A DNA stretch of 64,000 nucleotides from Massilia sp. WG5 (GTDB lineage Bacteria > Pseudomonadota > Gammaproteobacteria > Burkholderiales > Burkholderiaceae_D). How positions within the stretch are numbered: the first letter of the stretch is position 1; every line of letters starts with the position of its first letter. Where the stretch lies: the NCBI RefSeq assembly GCF_001412595.2, contig NZ_CP012640.2, positions 5,766,001 through 5,830,000 on the forward strand, in the 5' to 3' direction. The notes under the pieces are model-generated. The model was not told the origin of the DNA, searched no databases, and saw only the letters and a program-made list of their open reading frames with translations. Positions 42,072 through 52,800 of the stretch are shown piece by piece. The translations under genes and the position numbers were made by a program.

Positions 42072-42764
42072 TTACAGGCCCATCGGGGTGGCGTCGCGTC
42101 CGCGCAGGACGATATCGAATTCGTAGCCCAGCATCTCGGCGCCGACCGTGTGCTCGAGACTGAAGCGCGAGACCAGCCGCTGGCGCGCCGCCTCGTCCGG
42201 CACGCTCTGGAAGATCGGGTCGTAGTCGAACAGCGGATCGCTGGGGAAGTACATCTGGGTCACCAGGCGCTGCGCGTACACGTTCCCGAACAGCGAGAAG
42301 TGGATGTGGGCCGGGCGCCAGGCCTTGTCGTGGTTGCCCCAGGGGTAGGGGCCGGGCTTGATGGTGACGAAGCGGTAGCGGCCGTCGTCGTCGGTCAGCA
42401 TCTTGCCGAGGCCGTGGAAGTTCGGGTCGAGCGGCGCCGCGTGCTGGTCCTTGCTGTGCCAGTAGCGGCCGGCGGAATTGGCCTGCCAGACTTCGAGCAG
42501 CGAGTTGCGCACGGGCTTGCCGTCCTCGTCGACCACGCGGCCGGTGACCACGATCTTCTCGCCCAGCGGCTCGCCCTGGCCGTGGACGGTCAGGTCGGCG
42601 TCGTTCGGCAGCAGGATGTGGGGACCGGCGACGATGTTGCGGGTGACCGGCGCCGGGGCCTCGATGCGCAGCATGGGCTGGAGCGGGCCGCGCTTGACGG
42701 TCGATTTGTAGGCGGGGTAGACGAGTTCCGGGTAGACGCCCGGCTCGATGGCATCGAATTTCAC
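42072..42764 (-). CDS. pcaH: Protocatechuate 3,4-dioxygenase beta subunit
   Basis: 230 residues from a GTG with GGAG seven bases upstream; an upstream ATG is out of frame and the longer in-frame opening lacks support. Intradiol signature VRNSLLEVWQANSAGRYWH, and iron(III) ligands expected at Tyr (in GRYWH), Tyr (in GPYPWGN), His and His (in WRPAHIHFSLFG). It cleaves protocatechuate between its hydroxyls in complex with PcaG. First gene of pcaHGB-CD, divergent from an IclR gene with a perfect palindrome between. Confidence 0.94.
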   Translation of the reverse strand: MKFDAIEPGVYPELVYPAYKSTVKRGPLQPMLRIEAPAPVTRNIVAGPHILLPNDADLTVHGQGEPLGEKIVVTGRVVDEDGKPVRNSLLEVWQANSAGRYWHSKDQHAAPLDPNFHGLGKMLTDDDGRYRFVTIKPGPYPWGNHDKAWRPAHIHFSLFGNVYAQRLVTQMYFPSDPLFDYDPIFQSVPDEAARQRLVSRFSLEHTVGAEMLGYEFDIVLRGRDATPMGL

Positions 42765-42868
42765 AGCATGTCTCCTTGGTGACGATGTGGTGGGTGCCGG
42801 AAGATGGTAGGGAATGGAGGGGGCGCTTACAAGCCGCTGAAGTGCTGTGGCGTTCACTATGCGCGCAC

Positions 42869-42889
42869 TTTGTGCGATACTCGCACAAA
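42869..42889. promoter_or_regulatory. IclR-type operator between pcaH and its regulator
   Basis: A perfect inverted repeat TTTGTGCGA-tac-TCGCACAAA lies 18 bases upstream of the IclR start and about 105 bases upstream of pcaH. Its sequence differs from the GTTCGAT sites before pcaI and the porin, so the two pca blocks appear to respond to different IclR proteins. Confidence 0.7.
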
Positions 42890-42907
42890 ACCCCTGCCAA
42901 TCTGCAT

Positions 42908-43681
42908 ATGGACGAACAAACTGAGGCGCCGCTCGAGCGCGACCTCGTCGGCGGCCTCGAAAAAGGCCTGAAGGTGATCGAGGCCTTCGACCAGGAGCGT
43001 TCGCGCCTGTCGATCGCCGAAGTGGCCGAGGCCACCGGCCTGACGCGGGCCGCGGCGCGCCGCTACCTGATCACGCTGACCCACCTGGGCTATATGCGGC
43101 ACGAGAACAAGCTGTTCTCGCTGACGCCGGCGGTGCTGCGCCTCGGCCAGTCCTACCTGCATTCGGCGCGCCTGCCGCGCATCGCCCAGCCGCCGCTGTA
43201 CCGGTTGGCGTATTCGCTGGGCGAGGCGGCCTCGGTCGGGGTGCTCGACCATGACCAGCTGGTGTGCGTGGCGGCGGTGAGCGCGGGGCGGCTGGTGTCG
43301 GCCACGCTGCAGCCGGGCACGCGGGTGCCGGCCTACTGCACCGCCAACGGACGCATGCTGCTGGCATCCCTGCCGCAGGCCGAGATCGAGCGCTTCCTCG
43401 CACAGGCCGCGCCCGAGCAGATCACCCAGCACACGATCGTCGACAAGGAGCGCCTCGCGCTCGAGATCGCGCGCGCGCGGGCGCAAGGCTATGCGCTGGT
43501 CGACCAGGAGCTGGAGCTGGGCCTGCGCACCATCGCGGTCCCGCTGCGGAATTTTCGCGGCGACGTGGTGGCGGCCATGAACGTGAGCGTGCATGCGGGC
43601 CGGTTGCCCGCCGAGCAGATGGTGGAGCGCTGCCTGCCGGCGCTGATCAAGACCCAGGTGGAGCTGGGGGCGATGCTGTAG
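42908..43681 (+). CDS. IclR-family regulator of pcaHGB-CD
   Basis: 257 residues from ATG 42908; the open frame extends upstream across the palindrome, making the longer start unlikely. IclR N-terminal helix-turn-helix (GGLEKGLKVIEAFD, SIAEVAEATGLTRAAARRYL at about 38-57) and effector domain with AYCTANGRMLLA and GYALVDQELELGLRTIAVPLR, matching the PcaU/PobR branch. It is a second, distinct member beside PcaR. Its 3' end overlaps the convergent AraC gene by 35 bases. Confidence 0.9.
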   Translation: MDEQTEAPLERDLVGGLEKGLKVIEAFDQERSRLSIAEVAEATGLTRAAARRYLITLTHLGYMRHENKLFSLTPAVLRLGQSYLHSARLPRIAQPPLYRLAYSLGEAASVGVLDHDQLVCVAAVSAGRLVSATLQPGTRVPAYCTANGRMLLASLPQAEIERFLAQAAPEQITQHTIVDKERLALEIARARAQGYALVDQELELGLRTIAVPLRNFRGDVVAAMNVSVHAGRLPAEQMVERCLPALIKTQVELGAML

Positions 43682-44585
43682 AGTGATCCGCCTGCGTGCG
43701 CTGGCGGTACTCCTTCGGCGTCATCCCCACCAGTTTCTTGAACAGGCGGCTGAAATAGGCGGGGTCCTGGAAGCCGAGTTCGTAGGCGATGCCGGCCACG
43801 CTGGCCGGCACGTAGGTCAGCTTGCGGCAGGCTTCCAGCATCAGGCGTTCCTGGGTCATCTCGAAGGCCGTCTTGCCGGCGATTTTCAGGCACAGGCGGT
43901 TCAGGCGCACCGGCGCCAGGCGCAGCGCATCGGCGTACTGGCCGACCCGCCACTGCTCCTTGTAGCGGCGCTCGATCTCGACCCGGAAGCGGCTGAACAG
44001 CTCGAAATCCTTGCGTCCCGAAGTTTCGGCGATGCGCCGTTCGGCCTGCACCCGCGCCAGCATCAGCAGCACGCAGCGCGACAGCCAGTCGAGCATCAGG
44101 GTGTGGCCCTGGCGCGGCCAGGCCGCCTCGAGGATCAGGTTGCGCAGCAGCGCCTCGATGCGCTCGCGCGCTTCCGGCACCGGTCCCAGGCCGATCGCGA
44201 GTGGCTCCACGAACAGCGAAGTGAACAGGTTGCCGTCCTGGCCGGCGGCGGCGAACAGCACGTTCTGGTCGATCGTCAGGACGTAGCCATAGGCTTCCTC
44301 CGAGAACGCGAAACCGTGGGCCAGCGAGGGGTGGATCGTGAGCGCGACCGGGCCTTCGAGTTCGCAGACCTCGTCGCCAAGGGTGGCGGTGACCCGGCCG
44401 CCGAATAAAAAAAGTACCTGGAACAGGCCGGCGTGGGTATGGATGCCGATATGCCAGTCATAGCCGCGGCTGCGCGTCTCGATCAGTTCGATATGCACGC
44501 CCTCGGCGTCCGTGCCCCTTGTGAGCTCGCCGTACAGGGCGAATTGGGGGATGGCGGCGGGCGGCGCGAGAGGGGCAGTGGACAT
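43647..44585 (-). CDS. AraC-family activator of pobA
   Basis: 312 residues. An N-terminal cupin-like sensor (GIHTHAGLFQVLFLFGG) is followed by a C-terminal double helix-turn-helix with RVGQYADALRLAPVRLNRL, then GIAYELGFQDPAYFSRLFKK (about 271-290), the AraC hallmark. It is divergent from pobA across 129 bases, resembling the PobC/PobR-AraC activators of Pseudomonas that respond to 4-hydroxybenzoate. The ribosome site is weak. Confidence 0.88.
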   Translation of the reverse strand: MSTAPLAPPAAIPQFALYGELTRGTDAEGVHIELIETRSRGYDWHIGIHTHAGLFQVLFLFGGRVTATLGDEVCELEGPVALTIHPSLAHGFAFSEEAYGYVLTIDQNVLFAAAGQDGNLFTSLFVEPLAIGLGPVPEARERIEALLRNLILEAAWPRQGHTLMLDWLSRCVLLMLARVQAERRIAETSGRKDFELFSRFRVEIERRYKEQWRVGQYADALRLAPVRLNRLCLKIAGKTAFEMTQERLMLEACRKLTYVPASVAGIAYELGFQDPAYFSRLFKKLVGMTPKEYRQRTQADHSTASPPAPPGS

Positions 44586-44675
44586 GGGAAGGACCGGATC
44601 GGTCAGGTGGCGATGAAAAAATAGTACAAGTTTTTTCCGGTTTCATCCATTCATATCCGGCGCCGCGCGCACTAG

Positions 44676-45893
<1,218 letters not shown>

Positions 45894-45920
45894 GCGCACC
45901 CGACAAGAGCGGAGCTCTCC

Positions 45921-46415
45921 TCAGGTGCTTATTGGCAGGAAGATCTTCTGCAGCAGGCCCAGGAGCTGGGCGCGCTCCGCCTCGCTCAGCATCGCCGTCG
46001 CATCGTGTTCCAGTTCGCTCGCGGTCTTCTCGGCCCGGGCGCATAGCCGGGTCCCGGCCGTCGTGAGCGCCACGGCCTGCGAGCGCTTGTCCAGCGGATT
46101 GCGCTGGCGGACCACCAGTCCGCGCTCTTCCAGCCGGTCGAGCAGGGGCGCCAGGTTGGGCGGCGAGATGCCGAGCGCCTGCGCCAGGCGTTTCTGGGCG
46201 ATGTTCGGATTGGCGTGCAGGAGGCTCAGCACGGAAAAGTCCACCGTGCGCAGCTCGTACTGCGCCATGCGCTGCGCGAACAGCGGCATGATGGCGAGAT
46301 AGGCCCGCTTGCAGTTGTAGCCGATCAGCGACAGGAGCAGCTCCTGCTGCAGCGGCTGCTCGGCTGCTTCCTGTACGGCGGCGGCGAACGCGGCCTGTTT
46401 TCTTGTCGTGGTCAT
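45921..46415 (-). CDS. MarR-family regulator beside pcaK-like transporter
   Basis: 164 residues of MarR type: LIGYNCKRAYLAIMPLFAQRM, VDFSVLSLLHANPN, recognition region SPPNLAPLLDRLEERGL, and wing RQRNPLDKRSQAV. GGAAGG precedes the ATG. It is divergent from the MFS gene at 46553 across 137 bases that hold a perfect palindrome (46474-46488), so it probably controls that transporter. Its 3' end faces pobA, 28 bases away. Confidence 0.87.
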   Translation of the reverse strand: MTTTRKQAAFAAAVQEAAEQPLQQELLLSLIGYNCKRAYLAIMPLFAQRMAQYELRTVDFSVLSLLHANPNIAQKRLAQALGISPPNLAPLLDRLEERGLVVRQRNPLDKRSQAVALTTAGTRLCARAEKTASELEHDATAMLSEAERAQLLGLLQKIFLPIST

Positions 46416-46473
46416 GGCCTTCCGATCGAATCGTGGTTGCAGGCAGCGCAGCGCTTGCCGAATCCGGCATATC

Positions 46474-46488
46474 GTTATAAATTATAAC
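46474..46488. promoter_or_regulatory. MarR operator before the AAHS transporter
   Basis: A perfect AT-rich palindrome GTTATAA-a-TTATAAC sits in the divergent promoter between the MarR gene and the MFS transporter, embedded in AT-rich sequence able to hold -10 elements for both directions. Confidence 0.65.
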
Positions 46489-46552
46489 CATTATTCATAA
46501 TATCGGCATCTCCGCGCAGGCCGTCCGCCGCGCGGGAGCAAGGAGACAGATC

Positions 46553-47959
46553 ATGCAGCAACAGGCGCCCGCAACTGGCCGCGCCGTGGACGGCGCCAAC
46601 GCCGTCGACGTCCAGGACTTCCTCAACCAGCACCGTTTGTCCCCCTTCCAGTGGGGCATCTTCGCGATCTGCTTCCTGATCGTGCTGCTGGACGGTTTCG
46701 ATACCGCCGCGATCGGCTTCATCGCGCCTTCGCTGCTCAAGGAATGGGGGCTGAGCAAGGCGGCGCTGGCCCCGCTGCTCAGCGCGGCGCTGTTCGGGCT
46801 GGCCGCCGGCGGCCTGGTCGCCGGCCCCTGCGCCGACCGCTTCGGCCGCCGGAAAGTGCTGGTGACGGCGGTGGCGCTGTTCGGCGCGGCCTGCACCTGG
46901 TCGGCGTTCGCGGCCGACCTGACCCAGCTCACCATCCTGCGCTTCGTGACCGGCCTGGGCCTGGGCGCCGCGATGCCGAACGCCGTCACCCTGATGAGCG
47001 AATACTGCCCGGACCAGCGCCGCGCCACGCTCACCAACGCGATGTTCTGCGGCTTTCCGCTGGGCGCCGCCCTGGGCGGTTTCCTAGCCGCGTGGATGAT
47101 CCCGCACTGGGGCTGGCGCAGCGTGCTGCTGCTGGGCGGCGCGACGCCCGTGCTGCTGGCGCTGCTGATGCTGGCCTGGCTGCCGGAGTCGGTGCGCTAC
47201 ATGGTCGCCAACAAGCTGCCGGCCGCGCGCATCCGCGCCGCGCTCGGGCGCATCTCGGCCACGGCCGCGCAGGCGCCGGCGTTCTGCATGCGCGAAAAAG
47301 CCGGCGCCGTCCCCGTGCAGAGCACCGGCCTGCGGGTGATCCTGTCGCGCCGCTTCGTGGTCGGCACCGTGATGATCTGGCTGGCCTACTTCATGGGCCT
47401 CGTGATCTTCTACTCGCTCATCAACTGGATGCCGATCCTGTTCAAGGAAGCCGGGCTCGATGCTCGCACCGCCACGCTGGCGGCCTCGCTGTTCCCGCTC
47501 GGCGGCGTCGGCGCGGTCTTCCTGGGCTGGCTGATGGACCGCTTCAGTCCGAACCGCGTGATCGCGCTGTGCTTCAGCCTGAGCGCGGTCAGCATCTATG
47601 CGATCGGCCTGTCGGCCGGCAGCGTGGGCCTGCTGATGTCGGTGGTGTTCCTCGCCGGCACCCTGATGAACACCGCGCAGTCCTCGCTGCCGGCGCTGGC
47701 GGCCTCGTTCTACCCGACCCAGGGCAGGGCGACCGGCGTCGCCTGGATGATGGGCGTGGGCCGCTTCGGCGGCGTGGCCGGTTCCTTCCTGGTGGCCGAA
47801 CTGTCGCGCCGCCAGGTCGGCTTCGAGGGCATCTTCGCGACGATCGCGGTGGCGGGCGTCCTGGCCACGCTGGCGCTGCTGGTCAAGCACTGGGGCGAGC
47901 TGGATGCGCCGGAAGGCGGAGCCGCCGCGGACCGCGCCACGGCCGGCGCCGCGCATTGA
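46553..47959 (+). CDS. pcaK: AAHS-family aromatic acid:H+ symporter (PcaK-like)
   Basis: 468 residues with twelve membrane segments. AAHS family features: LLDGFDTAAIGFIAPSL in segment 1 (about 43-59), the loop 2-3 motif GPCADRFGRRKVLV (about 91-104), FVTGLGLGAAMPNAVTLMSEY, and GWLMDRFSPNRV between segments 8 and 9. Such carriers import 4-hydroxybenzoate and protocatechuate. AAGGAGACAGATC precedes the ATG. Its place next to pobA supports the substrate, though benzoate or gallate cannot be excluded. Confidence 0.88.
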   Translation: MQQQAPATGRAVDGANAVDVQDFLNQHRLSPFQWGIFAICFLIVLLDGFDTAAIGFIAPSLLKEWGLSKAALAPLLSAALFGLAAGGLVAGPCADRFGRRKVLVTAVALFGAACTWSAFAADLTQLTILRFVTGLGLGAAMPNAVTLMSEYCPDQRRATLTNAMFCGFPLGAALGGFLAAWMIPHWGWRSVLLLGGATPVLLALLMLAWLPESVRYMVANKLPAARIRAALGRISATAAQAPAFCMREKAGAVPVQSTGLRVILSRRFVVGTVMIWLAYFMGLVIFYSLINWMPILFKEAGLDARTATLAASLFPLGGVGAVFLGWLMDRFSPNRVIALCFSLSAVSIYAIGLSAGSVGLLMSVVFLAGTLMNTAQSSLPALAASFYPTQGRATGVAWMMGVGRFGGVAGSFLVAELSRRQVGFEGIFATIAVAGVLATLALLVKHWGELDAPEGGAAADRATAGAAH

Positions 47960-47964
47960 GCGGC

Positions 47965-49149
47965 ATGGGCCGGGGCCGGGCCGCGAGCATCTTCCTGGGC
48001 GCCAGCCTGGTGCTGATCGCCTTCAACCTGCGCCCGCTGTTTTCCAGCGCCTCGGTCCTGCTGCCGGAACTGAAAAGCGAATTCCAGCTCTCGTCCGTGG
48101 GCGCGGGCGTGCTGACCACGCTTCCGGTCGTGTGCCTCGGGCTGTTCTCGCCGCTGGCGCCGCGGCTGGCGCGGCGCTTCGGCGCCGAAAAGACCATGCT
48201 GGGCGTGCTCCTGCTGCTGGCCGCCGGCATCGCGCTGCGCGGACTGGCGCTGCTTCCCGCCCTGTTCCTGGGCACCGCTCTGGCCGGCGCCAGCATCGCC
48301 GTCGGCAACGTGCTGCTGCCTGGCCTCGTGAAGCGCGATTTTCCGCGCCGGAGCGCGCTGATGACGGGGCTGTACACCATGGCGCTGTGCGGCGGGGCCG
48401 CCGGCGCCGCCGGCCTGACGCTGCCCATCGAACGCCTGCTGGGCGGTTCGATCCACGGCGCGCTGGCCGCCTGGGCGCTGCCGGCGGCGGCCGTGGCCCT
48501 GGTCTGGCTGCCGCAACTCGGCCACGCGGCGCAGCGCCCGAGCGGCAGCGGCGCCCATGTCAAGGCATTGTGGCGCGACCGGCTCGCCTGGAACGTCACG
48601 CTGTTCATGGGCTTCCAGTCCGCGCTGGCCTACAGCGTCTTCGGCTGGCTGGTCCCGATCCTGCGCGAGCGCGGCCTCGACCCGGTCCTGGCCGGCAGCG
48701 TGGTCTCGATGTCGGTGATGGTCCAGGCCATGTCCTGCCTGGCGGTGCCGCACATCGCCGTGCGCGGCAGGGACCAGCGCCTCATCAACCTGGCCCTGTG
48801 CGTGATCGCGGTGGTCGCGCTGATCGGCCTGCTGTTCGCGCCGCTGTCCATGGTCTGGCTGTGGGCGGCGCTGCAGGGCGTCGGCCAGGGCGGGCTGATC
48901 GCGGCGGCCATGACCGTCATCGTGCTGCGCTCGGGCGACCCCCAGGTGGCCGCGCAGTTGTCCAGCATGGCGCAGTGCGTCGGCTATCTGCTGGCCGCAA
49001 GCGGGCCGCTGGTGGTGGGGCTGATCCGCGGGCAGACCGGCGGTTTCGGCTGGTGCGCCCTGCTGTTCGCCGTGCTCGGCGCGCTCGCCGGCTTCAACGG
49101 CTGGCGCGCCGGACGGGCGGTGCAGGTGGGCGCCGCCACGCAGCACTGA
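47965..49149 (+). CDS. CynX/NimT-type MFS transporter
   Basis: 394 residues from the ATG five bases after the pcaK-like stop. About twelve membrane segments with the cyanate/nitroimidazole transporter look: LIAFNLRPLFSSASVLLPEL near the start, then GAGVLTTLPVVCLGLFSPLAPRLARRFG. Substrate is unknown. Tight spacing implies co-translation with the AAHS transporter, but no catabolic gene for cyanate is nearby. A stem-loop ends the operon at 49172-49223. Confidence 0.85.
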   Translation: MGRGRAASIFLGASLVLIAFNLRPLFSSASVLLPELKSEFQLSSVGAGVLTTLPVVCLGLFSPLAPRLARRFGAEKTMLGVLLLLAAGIALRGLALLPALFLGTALAGASIAVGNVLLPGLVKRDFPRRSALMTGLYTMALCGGAAGAAGLTLPIERLLGGSIHGALAAWALPAAAVALVWLPQLGHAAQRPSGSGAHVKALWRDRLAWNVTLFMGFQSALAYSVFGWLVPILRERGLDPVLAGSVVSMSVMVQAMSCLAVPHIAVRGRDQRLINLALCVIAVVALIGLLFAPLSMVWLWAALQGVGQGGLIAAAMTVIVLRSGDPQVAAQLSSMAQCVGYLLAASGPLVVGLIRGQTGGFGWCALLFAVLGALAGFNGWRAGRAVQVGAATQH

Positions 49150-49171
49150 GCCGCGCCGTGCCTCGAGCGCT

Positions 49172-49223
49172 TAACAAAACCTTCAGGGCGAGGCGCTGCA
49201 ACGCAGCCATGACGGTTTTGTTA
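49172..49223. terminator. Inverted repeat between convergent MFS and Lrp genes
   Basis: taacaaaacc (49172-49181) pairs perfectly with ggttttgtta (49214-49223) around a 32-base interior. The T-rich arm gives a terminator-like end in each direction, in the 79-base gap between convergent stops. It recalls the outer arms (caaaacc/ggttttt) of the element at 27786-27903. Confidence 0.6.
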
Positions 49224-49228
49224 GGGGC

Positions 49229-49696
49229 TCAAAGCGGCAGCGCGGTCTCGTACTTTACCTCCCGCAGCGCCACGCTGGTATTCACCTGCGAGACCCCGTT
49301 CAGCTTCACCAGCACGTTGTGCAGGAAGTCGTGATAGGCATCCATGTCCGCCACCACGACCTTGACGAGGTAGTCGGAGGTGCCGGTGGTCTCGTAGCAT
49401 TCGACGACTTCCGGCCGGATCCGCATCGCCTGCTCGAACTGTTCGACCACCCCTTCGGCATGCCGCAGCAGCGACACGTGCAGCAGGCAGACCACGGACA
49501 AGCCCAGCTTGCGGCGGTCGAGCAGGGCGGTGTAGCGCAGGATGACGCCCTTGTCTTCCAGCTCCTTCTGGCGCCGCCAGCAGGGGCTGGCCGACATGCC
49601 GATCTTTTCGGCCAGCTCGTTCGACGAAATCCTGCCGTCCTTCTGCAGTTCGGCAAGGATTTTCATGGATGCGGCGTCAATCGAATGGTTTTTCAT
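49229..49696 (-). CDS. Lrp/AsnC-family transcriptional regulator
   Basis: 155 residues: helix-turn-helix with LAELQKDGRISSNELAEKIG and SASPCWRRQKELEDKGVI (about 36-53), followed by the RAM effector domain with VVECYETTGTSDYLVKVVV. It is divergent from the indolepyruvate oxidoreductase gene across 116 bases, so it probably activates that gene in response to an aromatic amino acid or its keto acid. A similar pairing is common in betaproteobacteria. The ribosome site is weak. Confidence 0.9.
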   Translation of the reverse strand: MKNHSIDAASMKILAELQKDGRISSNELAEKIGMSASPCWRRQKELEDKGVILRYTALLDRRKLGLSVVCLLHVSLLRHAEGVVEQFEQAMRIRPEVVECYETTGTSDYLVKVVVADMDAYHDFLHNVLVKLNGVSQVNTSVALREVKYETALPL

Positions 49697-49812
49697 CTTT
49701 CAGGGGAAAAGTAGACAAGTTCTTTCGATTCTAGCGCGGGGAATTGCAAAGATAGAAAAAATCTTTCGCAGCGCGCGGCCTATCCTGTCTCATCATTTAC
49801 ACACGATAAAAA

Positions 49813-52800
49813 ATGAACGACATGACGCTCCCCGCGCCGGTCGGGCTGGCAGACCCCGACTACGCACTCGACGACAACCTGACCCGTCCCCGGGGCCGGG
49901 TCTTCCTGACCGGCACCCAGGCGCTGGTCCGCCTGCTGTGCATGCAGAAGCAGCTCGACGAAGCGAACGGCCTGCAGACCGCCGGCTTCGTCAGCGGCTA
50001 CCGCGGTTCGCCGCTCGGCGCGGTGGACCAGGAGCTGTGGCGCGCCAAGGCGCTGCTGCAGGAACGCCAGATCGAATTCCTCCCGGCGATCAACGAGGAG
50101 CTGGGCGCGACGGCCGTCATGGGCTCGCAGCAGGTCGAGGCCAATCCGACCCGCAAGGTGGCCGGCGTGTTCGCGATGTGGTACGGCAAAGGGCCGGGCG
50201 TCGACCGCGCCGGCGACGCCCTCAAGCACGGCCACGTGTACGGGTCCTCGCCGCACGGCGGCGTGCTGGCCATCCTCGGCGACGACCACGGCTGCGTGTC
50301 CTCGTCGATGCCGCACCAGAGCGAGCAGGCGCTGATCGCCTGGGGCATGCCGGTGCTGAACCCGTCGAACATCCAGGAATACCTCGAATTCGGCCTGTAC
50401 GGCTGGGCCCTGTCGCGCTTCACGGGCGCCTGGTGCGGCTTCAAGGCGATCTCGGAAACGGTGGAAGGCGGGGCGGTGGTCGAGCTGCCGCCGATGCCGG
50501 CGTTCGTGGAGCCCACCGACTACACGCCGCCGCCGGATGGCCTGCACAACCGCTGGCCGGACCTGCCCGGCCTGGCGCTGGAGCAGCGCGTGGCCGCCAA
50601 GCTGGCCGCGGTGCAGGCCTTCGCGCGCGCGAACCCGATCGACCGCCTGGTCGTGCCGGCCCCCGGCGCCCGCATCGGCATCATCGGCGCCGGCAAGGCT
50701 TACCTCGACCTGGTCGAAGCGCTGGAGCGCATGGAGCTGCCGCTCGAGCGGCTGGCCGAACTCGGCGTGCGCCTGTACAAGCCGGGCCTGACCTATCCGC
50801 TGGAAGCGACCCGCCTGGCGAGCTTCGCCGAGGGCCTGGACGAGATCCTGGTGGTCGAAGAAAAAGGCCCGGTGATCGAGCAGCAGGTAAAGAACCTGTT
50901 CTATAACCTGGCGCCGGCGCAGCGGCCTGGCGTGATCGGCAAGACCGACCGCGAGGGGGCGCCGCTGCTGTCAAGCCTGGGCGAGCTGCGTCCTTCGCGC
51001 ATCGCACCGGTCCTGGCTCGCTGGCTGACCGAGTGCCTGGGAAGCCGCTTCCCGGCGCTGGACCTGCACCGTTTCCTCCCCGCTTTCTGCGCCGCCGAAC
51101 TGCCCCCGGACGGCGCGGACGGCGCCAGGCGCACGCCGTACTTCTGCTCCGGCTGCCCGCACAACACCTCGACCCGCGTTCCCGAGGGCAGCCGCGCGCT
51201 GGCCGGCATCGGCTGCCACTTCATGGCGACCTGGATGCAGCGCGACACCTATTACCTGTCGCAGATGGGCGGCGAGGGCGTGAGCTGGGCCGCCACCTCG
51301 CGCTTCGTCGGCGAGAAGCACATCTTCCAGAACCTCGGCGACGGCACCTTCTATCATTCGGGCTCGCTGGCGATCCGCCAGAGCGTCGCCGCCGGCGCCA
51401 ACATCACCTACAAGATCCTGTACAACGACGCGGTGGCGATGACCGGCGGCCAGCCGGTGGACGGCACCCTGTCGGTGCCGCAGATCCTGCAGCAGGTGAC
51501 CAGCGAAGGCGTGAAGAAGGCGGTCGTGGTCACCGACTACCCGGACAACTACGCGGGCGTGACGCTGCCGGAAGGCGTGACCGTGCATCACCGCAGCGAG
51601 CTCGATGTGATCCAGCGCCGGCTGCGCGAGATCCCGGGCGTGACGGTGCTGGTCTACGACCAGACCTGCGCCGCCGAAAAGCGCCGCCGCAGGAAGAAGA
51701 AGGCCTTTCCGGATCCGGCCCGGCGCATGGTGATCAACCCGGCCGTCTGCGAAGGCTGCGGCGATTGCAGCGTGCAGTCGAACTGCCTGTCGATCCTGCC
51801 GCTGGAGACCGAGCTGGGCCGCAAGCGCCAGATCGAGCAGTCGTCCTGCAACAAGGACTACTCCTGCGTCGAGGGCTTCTGCCCGAGCTTCGTGTCGGTC
51901 CTGGGCGGCACCCTGCGCAAGCCGGCCGGCCAGAAGCTGTCGCTGGCCGACCTCGAACGCGCGCTCGAAGCCTTTCCGCTGCCGACCGCGCCGGCGCTGG
52001 CGACACCGTTCGAGATCCTGGTGGCCGGCGTCGGCGGCACCGGCGTGGTCACGGTGGGCGCCCTGATCACGATGGCGGCGCACCTGGAAGGCAAGGGCGC
52101 GTCGACGCTCGACTTCATGGGCTTCGCGCAGAAGGGCGGGGCGGTGCTGTCGCACGTGCGGGTGGCGTCCTCGCCCGCACGCCTGCACCAGGTCCGCATC
52201 GACCTGCGCCAGGCCGACGCGGTGTTCGCCTGCGACCTGGTGGTGGCGGCCATGCCGGACGGCCTGGCCGTCATCGAGCACGGGCATACCAGGATCGTCG
52301 CCAACGAACACGAGATCCCGACCGCCGACTTCACCCGCGACCGCGACGCCCGGGTCGACCGCGAAGGCCTGCTCGCCAGGCTGGGCGCCGCCGCGGGAAG
52401 CGAGAACCTGCTGCGCCTGAATGCCCAGGACACCGCCTCGCGCGTGCTCGGCGACCCGGTTGGCAGCAATGTCCTGCTGATGGGCTATGCCTGGCAACAG
52501 GGACTGGTGCCGGTCGGCCTGGCGGCCTTGATGCGGGCGATCGAACTGAATGGCGTGGCGGTCGACATGAACAAGCGTGCCTTCACGCTGGGCCGCCTGC
52601 TGGCCGCGGACCCTACTGCGCTCGAACGCATGGCGCAGCCGGCGCAGGTGATCCAGTTCGCCACGCCGAAGTCGCTGGAAGAGCTGGTCGCCTTCCGCGT
52701 CGACTGGCTGACCCGCTACCAGGATGCCGCCTATGCGCAGCGGTACGCGCAAGCGGTGGCCGCGGTCGAACGGCGCGAACGCGAACTCGAAGGCGAGGGC

